The translations under genes were made by a program, and so were the position numbers. DNA of 5,545 nucleotides. Source: Anaerolineales bacterium (GTDB taxonomy: Bacteria; Chloroflexota; Anaerolineae; 4572-78; NAK82). The notes beneath the pieces are model-generated. The model had not been told where the DNA came from. It was given only the letters and a program-made list of their open reading frames with translations, and did not search any database. Shown here piece by piece: positions 1-4,526 of the stretch; position 1 is the stretch's first letter, and each line of letters starts with the position of its first letter. Where the stretch lies: NCBI GenBank assembly GCA_024643945.1, contig JAHELX010000446.1:1-5545 (forward strand). Direction: 5' to 3'.

Positions 1-15
1 GTGACGACCGATACC

Positions 16-111
16 ATCTCCCAATCTTCCAATCTTCCAACCTTCCAATCTCCCAATCTTCCAATCTTCCAATCTTCCATCCTTCCAACCTTCCATCCTT
101 CCATCCTTCCA
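16..111. repeat. Tandem octamer repeat, 12 units
   Basis: Twelve consecutive 8-bp units without any indel: ATCTTCCA (5 copies), ATCTCCCA (2), ACCTTCCA (2) and TCCTTCCA (3). The last unit ends at the A that begins the AGGAGA ribosome-binding site of the downstream oxidoreductase. The strand is almost purely pyrimidine apart from the A positions. The unit length of 8 is not a multiple of 3, so copy-number change would shift any reading frame running through it. The array therefore most likely lies in untranslated leader. UCUCC in two units is a perfect complement of GGAGA in the ribosome-binding site, and UCUUC in others can pair with it using one G-U. Confidence 0.9.
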
Positions 112-116
112 GGAGA
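111..116 (+). promoter_or_regulatory. Ribosome-binding site deciding the start of the oxidoreductase
   Basis: AGGAGA lies 7 nt before the ATG at 124. It supports starting translation there and not at the GTG at position 1. The GTG start would put the octamer repeat into the protein and bury the Tat signal about 50 residues in. Confidence 0.8.
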
Positions 117-123
117 AACGCTT

Positions 124-978
124 ATGAGCAAGCTGCCGAAGCCTATCACCCGCCGCCAGTTCGTGCGCCTGGCTCTGGTCGGCGCGGCCGCCTCGCTGGT
201 GGAGGCCGCCTGTCAAAGTTCGGCCGCTTCGACACCAACCTTGCCAGTCCCTTCACCCAGCCTACCGGCCACCGCTATCCTTTCGTCCACGCCTGAACCC
301 GTCGCTACGGCCACGACGGTCCCCTCCTCAACACCTGAAGTCGTGGTTCCGCTTCCGCCGCTCCCTAAGGACACACCGGCGGTGCTCAGGAATCGCAATG
401 ACCCGAACTACAATGTGCGTTACTACAAGCCCCTCTCTCCTGTAGACCACGAAGCCTGGCGACTCAAGGTGAGCGGTCTGATTGAAGAACGGATAAACTT
501 TAGCCTGGACGATTTGCTATCTTGGCCGCAAATGGAGCAGATTTCGCGCATGAAATGCGTGGAGTGTTGGTCGTATAAAGCTAAATGGGGAGGCTTTTCT
601 TATACGACGTTGGCCGAGCGCGTCAAGCCCAAGCCGGAGGCGACCCACATCCGCTTCGACTGCGCCGATGACTACTGGGAGATCGCTCCTATCGAAGACT
701 TGAGCGATCCGCGCGTGATCTTTGTGCTCAGGATGAACGATGAACTGCTACTGGACGAATACGGCGCGCCGCTGCGCTTGATGTTCCCCGCCAAGTACGG
801 CTACAAATCGGCGAAAGCGGTCACATCCATCACTTTTATGGATCAGGGCGGCGCCGGCTACTGGCCCACGGTTGGCCCCTACACGGGACACGGCGACATC
901 CAGCCTGGCTTTGATTACCCGCAAGACTTGCCCGCCCAGAGAATGGAGATTGAGGGGGGCGAGATCACGGCCTACTAA
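124..978 (+). CDS. Tat-exported molybdopterin-dependent oxidoreductase (YedY/sulfite oxidase fold)
   Basis: 284 aa from the ATG at 124. Residues 8-29 form a twin-arginine signal (TRRQFVRL, then a hydrophobic stretch). A Cys follows at residue 30, but the preceding VEAA is a poor lipobox, so lipid anchoring is uncertain. Residues about 31-85 are a Pro/Ser/Thr/Ala-rich linker. From about residue 92 to the end is an oxidoreductase molybdopterin-binding domain. The motif RMKCVECWS places the expected molybdenum-ligand Cys at residue 145, matching the MKCVE/MRCVEAW motif of the MsrP/YedY and sulfite oxidase group; a second Cys is at 148. KYGYKSAK near residue 224 resembles the family's conserved basic segment. 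The protein should act outside the cytoplasmic membrane as a single-domain Mo enzyme. Substrate is unknown: methionine sulfoxide reductase, sulfite oxidase and other roles are all possible. No haem partner (MsrQ type) is visible; one could lie upstream of the window. Confidence 0.85.
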   Translation: MSKLPKPITRRQFVRLALVGAAASLVEAACQSSAASTPTLPVPSPSLPATAILSSTPEPVATATTVPSSTPEVVVPLPPLPKDTPAVLRNRNDPNYNVRYYKPLSPVDHEAWRLKVSGLIEERINFSLDDLLSWPQMEQISRMKCVECWSYKAKWGGFSYTTLAERVKPKPEATHIRFDCADDYWEIAPIEDLSDPRVIFVLRMNDELLLDEYGAPLRLMFPAKYGYKSAKAVTSITFMDQGGAGYWPTVGPYTGHGDIQPGFDYPQDLPAQRMEIEGGEITAY

Positions 979-1129
979 CTGATTGAGCACCTAACTCAGT
1001 TGCAGCCGACGTATCAGAGCTAGAAGCAGGTAATATCATTGCCATTTACTGGTTTAACAGGTCGCAGACATGTGGGGGTAGCAAGCCCGCTAATCCACTA
1101 ACCCAATGTAGGATTTGAACGTAGATCTC
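979..1129. other. Spacer with no recognisable gene
   Basis: A non-coding stretch between the oxidoreductase stop codon and the methyltransferase remnant. A weak inverted repeat (AACTGA/TCAGTT, 977-1001) follows the stop but has no T-run, so it is not a convincing terminator. I see nothing else interpretable. Confidence 0.4.
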
Positions 1130-1237
1130 TCAAACCCATCTTCTGACCCTCTGTTTGTACTCTAGATACTCCTTGCCGAACGTTTTCTCCAGTCTTTTTT
1201 CTTCAAGAGGAACACTGGCGTTAGATAGATGCGAATG
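1130..1237 (-). pseudogene. C-terminal remnant of an isoprenylcysteine/phospholipid methyltransferase-like gene
   Basis: Reading the minus strand from 1237 to the TGA at 1130-1132 gives 35 codons containing PLEEKRLEKTFGKEYLEYKQ followed by RVRRWV and stop. The pattern 'P-EE--L---FG-EY--Y---V-RW' right before the stop is what I know from the C-terminus of bacterial isoprenylcysteine carboxyl methyltransferase and phospholipid N-methyltransferase-like (PEMT) membrane proteins. In those proteins this tail carries part of the SAM-binding site. The frame is closed by a TGA directly upstream (1238-1240), and the hydrophobic helices that should precede the tail are absent in all minus-strand frames up to the next gene. 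I therefore read it as the surviving end of a mostly deleted gene. It is too short for certainty, since the identification rests on about 26 residues. Confidence 0.5.
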
Positions 1238-1284
1238 TCATCTGTTTAAACGGGATTTTCATTGATAATGTGAGGGTTGGTACT

Positions 1285-1932
1285 ATGAGAATCACGATAA
1301 ACGCATTCGGTTCACGCGGTGACGTGCAGCCCTACGTGGCGCTTGGCAAGGGCCTAAGGGAGGCCGGGCATTACGTCCGTCTCTCTACGCACCGCATCTT
1401 TGAAGCGTTCGTCCTGGAGCATAATCTGGCCTTCTTCCCGATGGAGGGTGATCCCCGGCAGGTGCTGCTCACGCAGGCTGTGGCCGAGCTCGGGAACAAC
1501 CCATTTCGCGTCAACCGTTGGGTTGCCGAAAACTTCAAACCGGTGTTGGAGGAGGTCTTCCGCATAACGCTTGATGCCGCTCAGGGCGCCGACCTGCTCC
1601 TGAACTCAGCCCTGTCCTTCGCCGGATGGCACGTGGCGGAGAAACTGGGCATTCCGTCGATTGGCGCCTACTTGCAGCCGATGACGCCAACGCGCGCGTT
1701 TCACAACTATTCTGCTCCCCCGCCGCCCTCCTGGCTGCCCTTCAAGGGCCTCTGTAATTACCTCTCCACCAAGCTTAGCGATCAATCCTTTTTCCATATG
1801 CTCCTCCCGCTGCTCAACGCCAGCCGGAGGGAGGTGTTGGATCTCCCGCCGCTGAGCGCTGCTTACTACTGGCGGGTGGACTCTGCATCGGCGACAACAT
1901 TCTCACTGACCCGCGTGTTGACGTGCAAGTAA
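1285..1932 (+). pseudogene. Truncated GT28/UGT-type glycosyltransferase (N-terminal half only)
   Basis: The start is set at the ATG at 1285, preceded by GAGGG at 1272-1276 (8-nt spacing); a GTG at 1270 is in frame but lacks a good ribosome-binding site. The product begins MRITINAFGSRGDVQPYVAL, the typical opening of the acceptor-binding N-terminal Rossmann domain of GT28/sterol-glucosyltransferase-type enzymes (ITxxxxGSRGDVQPxxALGxxL). It continues with LSTH, FFPMEGDP, a long amphipathic region and AGWHVAEKLGIPSIGAYLQP. It runs to about residue 198 (PPLSAAYYWRVDS, about 1882), then loses resemblance for its last 17 residues and stops. Intact members are about 400-430 aa and bind the UDP-sugar with the C-terminal domain, which is missing here. 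A functional glycosyltransferase is therefore unlikely. The break coincides with the start of a different gene's tail in another frame, so it looks like a deletion junction. Confidence 0.75.
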
Positions 1933-2090
1933 AGTCGCGCCGGTTCGAGGGTGTGGCCGAGCCTGTCACCGACCCGCTGCGCATCGCGGACTTCCTAGAA
2001 TTGCGCCTTCAGCGCCACCGGAAGATGATCGGAGTCATACTCCGTTCGGAGGGTTTGACTGTGCGGCCCAGCTGCGAGCAATTGGAGTAA
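1881..2090 (+). pseudogene. C-terminal fragment of a putative deazaflavin-dependent nitroreductase/quinone reductase
   Basis: In the third forward frame, out of phase with the glycosyltransferase, codons from about 1881 to the TAA at 2088-2090 encode NILTDPRVDVQVKSRRFEGV, then AEPVTDPLRIADFLELRLQR, then HRKMIGVILRSEGL and a short tail. The 'N-L-DPRV-VQV' element followed by 'AEPVTDP-RIADFLELRL-RH--MIG' resembles the C-terminal half of F420/deazaflavin-dependent nitroreductase or split-barrel flavin-binding proteins. No start codon or N-terminal half is present, because the reading frame is joined to the truncated glycosyltransferase at about 1880-1890. The stop sits between LE and YA, where relatives commonly read LE-YA, so a nonsense change may also have occurred. 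The family assignment is moderate; a PNPOx-like protein is the main alternative. Confidence 0.45.
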
Positions 2091-2187
2091 TACGCATATT
2101 GCCACAGGGAGAGGAGGCCCATTCCCACGACATAGACGAGGTCTTGGGATTCCCCCCCTTCGTATCCAGACGAACTACGAGTGCTGA

Positions 2188-2391
2188 TCACGCGTAGAAA
2201 CACTGTTGGAGGAGGCGGTGGAGTTGGCCCGGCAGCAGCCCATGGTGGCCCAGCGGCGAGTGACCATGAATGTGCCTCGGCCACCGTGGCCTCTGCTGCC
2301 TGGGTCTCGGGACCGGGATCTGATCTTCCTATATAACCTGTTGGACAACGGACTGAAGTTCACCCGATCCGGCGATGCCGTGCAGGTATGA
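2188..2391 (+). pseudogene. Histidine kinase ATPase-domain fragment
   Basis: The forward frame from 2188 (after a TGA at 2185-2187) to the TGA at 2389-2391 reads VETLLEEAVELARQQPMVAQ, then RRVTMNVPRPPWPLLPGSRD, then RDLIFLYNLLDNGLKFTRSG and DAVQV. The segment RDLIFLYNLLDNGLKFT matches the N box of HATPase_c domains (usually NLLDNALKFT), and the preceding part fits the strand-turn that leads into it. The dimerisation/phospho-acceptor domain upstream and the G1, F and G2 boxes downstream are all missing, so it cannot be a working kinase. Gly replaces the usual Ala in the N box, consistent with drift. It sits in series with other gene fragments, with no sign of a response regulator nearby. Confidence 0.55.
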
Positions 2392-2446
2392 GCGTCAGAG
2401 GTTGGGGCGGCGATAGTGCCCGGCTTGAGTGTTGGTGGGCAAAATC

Positions 2447-2512
2447 ACCGCGGAGGTACAGAGGCTACAGAGATTTTCGTAGATGTCTCCGTGTTCTCCG
2501 TGCCTCTGTGGT
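2447..2512. repeat. Imperfect hairpin repeat of the 'CACAGAGG' class
   Basis: Two 26-nt arms, 2447-2472 and 2487-2512, pair without gaps around a 14-nt loop. Most mismatches are transitions that still allow G-T(U) pairing, so the arms look like one ancestral inverted repeat that has drifted. The right arm contains CTCCGTGCCTCTGTGGT. I know similar purine/pyrimidine-biased units (CACAGAGGCACAGAG and relatives) as dispersed repeats in several bacterial genomes, where they create spurious ORFs reading like TEKTEEIFSVFSVPLWL; here the forward frame indeed reads TEATEIFVDVSVFSVPLWL. The unit carries no gene and is probably a dispersed intergenic repeat or a small non-autonomous element. Confidence 0.6.
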
Positions 2513-2625
2513 TAAATTCCGCGTCTCACTTCATCACCAACACTTTACAGGGGGACTACCGAGGCAGCCGTGGTCGTGGAAAGTGGCCCATAGCGGAAAA
2601 GACGCGTTCGCCAGAGGCAGCCAGG

Positions 2626-2832
2626 GGCATTTCCGGTGATCAGGCGATCTTCTTTTCCGGGAATGGCTACATTCAAGCGCGAAGTAATCCAGTGGCCGGG
2701 AGAAGTACGGTCTCCTTCTCCCTGTGGTTTAAGACCGATCATCCGACTGCCAACTACAAATTGGCCGGTGCGGCCTGGTGGCGTGGTGACCTCTTTCAAC
2801 TATATCGCTCTCTCAACCAGCTAGACACCTGA
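2626..2832 (+). pseudogene. LamG/concanavalin A-like domain fragment
   Basis: The forward frame reads GISGDQAIFFSGNGYIQARS, then NPVAGRSTVSFSLWFKTDHP, then TANYKLAGAAWWRG, and ends at a TGA (2830-2832). The order 'A-FSG-GYI---N---G--TVSFSLWFKT----NYKLAGAAWW' fits the first strands of a LamG (Laminin_G_3, concanavalin A-like) jelly-roll domain, normally about 150-200 aa within large secreted proteins. Only about 53 residues of that domain survive (2626-2784); the last 15 residues look unrelated. There is no signal peptide. The same open frame extends upstream through the hairpin repeat, which makes it a chance chimera and not a real 138-residue protein. Confidence 0.5.
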
Positions 2833-2850
2833 AATGGAACGGTATATAAT
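2822..2850 (+). promoter_or_regulatory. Sigma70-type promoter for mgsA
   Basis: TAGACA (2822-2827) and TATAAT (2845-2850) are separated by 17 nt: five of six and six of six matches to the consensus with ideal spacing. Transcription would start near 2857, giving a leader of about 135 nt before the mgsA ATG. The -35 hexamer overlaps the end of the LamG remnant. Confidence 0.7.
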
Positions 2851-2913
2851 CGGGCAGGCACGGATATCCTGAAGCCCATGCGTGAACAGGCATCATCACG
2901 TGCATTCAACACC

Positions 2914-2954
2914 AGCGCCAATTCAGGCCCTGGCGATAGGCCTGAATTGGCGCT
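2914..2954 (+). promoter_or_regulatory. Strong hairpin in the mgsA leader
   Basis: A perfect 16-bp stem (2914-2929 with 2939-2954, left arm AGCGCCAATTCAGGCC) closes a 9-nt loop. It lies inside the predicted mgsA leader, ending 37 nt before the ATG. Only TTAATTTA follows, so it is a weak candidate for an intrinsic terminator. An attenuator, an mRNA-stabilising hairpin, or the terminator of former upstream genes are all possible. Confidence 0.55.
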
Positions 2955-2991
2955 TAATTTACTGAGACGATAAAGGAAGCAAGAATCTACT

Positions 2992-3477
2992 ATGGGACAC
3001 AAAACCTTAGCTATCGGAGAAAAGAAACGGATTGCCCTCATCGCCCACGATAACAAAAAAGAAGACTTGTTGGAGTGGGCCAAATTCAACCGTGATACGT
3101 TGGCGCAACACATCGTGTTGGGCACGGGCACTACCGGCAAATTGCTGGAACAGATGCTGAATATTGAAGTGATCAAGCTGCAAAGCGGCCCCCTGGGCGG
3201 TGACCAGCAAATCGGGGCGAAAATCGCAGAGGGTGAGGTAGATTTTGTGATCTTCTTCTGGGATCCCCTCGAAGCGCAGCCGCACGATGTGGATATAAAA
3301 GCCCTGTTACGGCTGGCTGTGGTGTGGAACATCCCCATCGCCTGCAATCGAGCGTCTGCCGATTTTATGTTCTCATCCCAATTGATGAACCAGGAATACC
3401 AGCGTCTACTGCCTGACTATGAGGCGTATAAAGAACGCGTGCTTTTCCCGTACGGACGGAAGGAGCCTGATCAGTGA
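2992..3477 (+). CDS. mgsA: Methylglyoxal synthase
   Basis: 161 aa, intact. The enzyme is cytoplasmic and converts dihydroxyacetone phosphate to methylglyoxal and phosphate, bypassing lower glycolysis when phosphate is short or sugar phosphates build up. Family landmarks are all present: ALIAHDNKK (residues 15-23, with His19 and Asp20), GTGTTGKLL (44-52, phosphate-binding), SGPLGGDQQIGAKIAEG (65-81, with the catalytic Asp71), FFWDPLEAQPHDVDIKALLR (88-107, with Asp91, His98 and Asp101) and IACNRASADF. These residue numbers coincide with those of the E. coli enzyme. Length is normal (about 150 aa) with a short extra C-terminal tail. AAGGA at 2973-2977 is the only ribosome-binding candidate, 14 nt from the ATG, which is long. 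It appears to be monocistronic, with its own promoter at 2822-2850. It is the only clearly intact gene between the graveyard and the CRISPR array. Confidence 0.95.
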   Translation: MGHKTLAIGEKKRIALIAHDNKKEDLLEWAKFNRDTLAQHIVLGTGTTGKLLEQMLNIEVIKLQSGPLGGDQQIGAKIAEGEVDFVIFFWDPLEAQPHDVDIKALLRLAVVWNIPIACNRASADFMFSSQLMNQEYQRLLPDYEAYKERVLFPYGRKEPDQ

Positions 3478-3488
3478 TCACACACACC

Positions 3489-3578
3489 TTATGGTGCCAG
3501 AGTCTTCTCAATGCGACGGTCAGGGATGAGCCACAAGACCTCAACATCGCTGAAGGCTTCCATTCGTCCCTTACTCAT
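3489..3578 (-). pseudogene. Internally deleted TMEM175/DUF1211-like gene (29-codon mini-ORF)
   Basis: The minus strand has GGAG eight nt before an ATG (3576-3578), followed by 29 codons: MSKGRMEAFSDVEVLWLIPD then RRIEKTLAP and TAA. The first 11 residues match the characteristic opening of bacterial TMEM175-type K+ channels (M-KGRLEAFSDGV--I), and WLIPDRRIEKTL resembles the family's C-terminal end. What is missing is the middle, about 170 residues with the transmembrane helices. The simplest reading is an in-frame internal deletion that fused the head and tail of one gene. It is convergent with mgsA. The product would not be a channel. A genuine small protein cannot be excluded because the ribosome-binding site, start and frame are all intact. 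Confidence 0.5.
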
Positions 3579-3608
3579 TTTGGATCTCCATTCAACTCAA
3601 AGTAAGGT

Positions 3609-3686
3609 GTTTCAATCTCGCGGTCGAGATTCTTCTTTTGGTAACTCCCACAACACAACCCCCCTGATCTAATAGGGGGGTGTTTC
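3609..3686 (-). CRISPR. CRISPR array, left end: repeat, 36-nt spacer, start of a split repeat
   Basis: A 37-nt repeat (3609-3645; begins GTTTCAATCTCGCGG and ends TTTTGGTAAC) is identical to the one at 5486-5522. It has a central hairpin AATCTCG-CGGT-CGAGATT. It is followed by 36 nt (3646-3681), exactly the length of the other complete spacer, then GTTTC (3682-3686), the first five bases of another repeat. No further repeat is found 36 nt to the left, so this is the array's end. Read on the minus strand the repeat ends in ATTGAAAC, a common crRNA 5' handle of type I and III systems. That suggests transcription from the right, making this the oldest, leader-distal end. Strand is inferred. Confidence 0.85.
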
Positions 3687-3690
3687 GTTT
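3658..3690 (+). terminator. Terminator-like hairpin within the first spacer
   Basis: ACCCCCCT (3658-3665) and AGGGGGGT (3674-3681) form a perfect 8-bp G+C-rich stem with an 8-nt loop, followed by GTTTCGTTT. This has the shape of an intrinsic terminator reading rightwards. It could stop mgsA transcription, or antisense transcription into the inserted element. By position it occupies the right half of a 36-nt CRISPR spacer, so it may instead be a captured sequence that happens to form a hairpin. Confidence 0.4.
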
Positions 3691-3703
3691 AGGACATCTG
3701 TCC
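3689..3703 (+). repeat. Left terminal inverted repeat
   Basis: TTAGGACATCTGTCC. It matches the right end in inverted orientation at 14 of 15 positions. With the next base it is itself a near-palindrome, AGGACA-TC-TGTCCT (3691-3704), so it could bind a protein dimer. It lies 16 nt beyond the stop codon of the second DUF1670 gene. Confidence 0.75.
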
Positions 3704-3719
3704 TCATCCCCTAGCTTTC

Positions 3720-4526
3720 CTAATCGGGCGACGAGGCCGGCGAGGTGAACAGGTCGGGGTGATACTCGCGGGCAATCTGGATGTATTCTAGCACAACTGT
3801 TCTACCTCGTCCAATCATACTGCTGATTTCTTCAGCCGTCAAACCTGGCTTGAGCAACAACTTGACCCGTTCATAGTCCTTTAGATAGCGTTCCACACTT
3901 TTCAGATTGTGGGCCGTCTCGCGCGCAATGTCCGGCGGTTCCAAGCCTCTCTCAAACAGGCGAATAATCTCCCCCTTGTGTGTCGGCCGGCAGCCCTGGT
4001 CCATCTGATACCCCTTCAGCGGCAACAGCTCCCCGCTTTCGGTCTGCCACGTTTCGACGTAGCCCCGAACCACTTCGTAAGACCGGTTCAGCAATACACT
4101 CAGTTCGGCCAAGGTCAGCAGGCCACCCTGCTCGTGAGCAGACTTGACCAGGCGCACCAGGCGTTGGATATCCCGCGCTTTGGCGTTGGCCCGGCGTTGC
4201 GTCTGGGCCACCTTTTTGTCAGTCCGGTCGGCCAGGTCTTCGTTCGTGACCAGCGGCAGCCGAACGGTGATACTCTTGTACGCCTCAGTCCGCTTGCCTG
4301 GCTCGGCTTTCTGGCCCACGTCCGCCGTGCAGGTCCAGACCAGCGTGCCACTGCTGGCCTGCTGCGTCGGCGGGTAGAACTCAGCCACCAGCTTGGCCAC
4401 GTCTTCGGCCAGGAGTTGCAGAATCCGCCGCCCGCCGATCAGCCCGTACTCGGTTTCTAACAGATGCACCAAAGCGCTCTCAAAGCTACGCTTCTGAATG
4501 CTGCCGTAGGCGCTCACCTGGCTCAT
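3720..4526 (-). CDS. DUF1670-type multi-HTH protein A (second gene of the element)
   Basis: 268 aa. Function is unknown; resemblance is to the DUF1670 family, which I know as uncharacterised bacterial and archaeal proteins. Residues about 12-50 (ALVHLLETEYGLIGGRRILQ) form a helical start and about 60-95 are beta-rich. Residues 117-160 lead into a helix-turn-helix (GGLLTLAELSVLLNRSYEVV). Residues 183-222 (THKGEIIRLFERGLEPPDIA, then SVERYLKDYERVKLLL) form a second HTH typical of the family, and residues 228-252 (GLTAEEISSMIGRGRTVVLE) a third. No nuclease or DDE triad is evident. The ATG lies inside the ATGA that ends the upstream gene, with GGAGGGG six nt before it, so the two genes are probably translationally coupled. 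The likely role is DNA binding, as regulator or part of a transposition complex. It is about the same size as its neighbour and shares its domain order, implying an ancient duplication. Confidence 0.8.
   Translation of the reverse strand: MSQVSAYGSIQKRSFESALVHLLETEYGLIGGRRILQLLAEDVAKLVAEFYPPTQQASSGTLVWTCTADVGQKAEPGKRTEAYKSITVRLPLVTNEDLADRTDKKVAQTQRRANAKARDIQRLVRLVKSAHEQGGLLTLAELSVLLNRSYEVVRGYVETWQTESGELLPLKGYQMDQGCRPTHKGEIIRLFERGLEPPDIARETAHNLKSVERYLKDYERVKLLLKPGLTAEEISSMIGRGRTVVLEYIQIAREYHPDLFTSPASSPD

Noticed and set aside
1..123. GTG at position 1 as the start of the oxidoreductase
   Set aside because: It would translate the octamer array (LPTFQSPNLPIFQSS-like residues) ahead of the Tat signal. 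The ATG at 124 has a proper ribosome-binding site and puts the twin arginines at residues 10-11.
199..213. Lipobox making the oxidoreductase a lipoprotein
   Set aside because: Cys at residue 30 is preceded by VEAA, with Glu at -3, a poor match to the lipobox; not claimed.
1105..1125. Possible minus-strand tRNA T-arm (GTTCAAATC)
   Set aside because: The flanking 5-bp stem has mismatches and no D-arm, anticodon arm or acceptor stem can be built around it.
2416..2832. A single 138-residue protein
   Set aside because: The open frame runs through the hairpin repeat and then a LamG fragment. The parts are unrelated and there is no start signal.
2796..3347. Minus-strand open frame of 183 codons opposite mgsA
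   Set aside because: It is antisense to an intact, unmistakable mgsA gene and has no recognisable domain.
3468..3482. TGATCAGTGATCA at the mgsA stop as an operator
   Set aside because: Two overlapping copies of a 6-bp palindrome at a stop codon are not enough evidence of a binding site.
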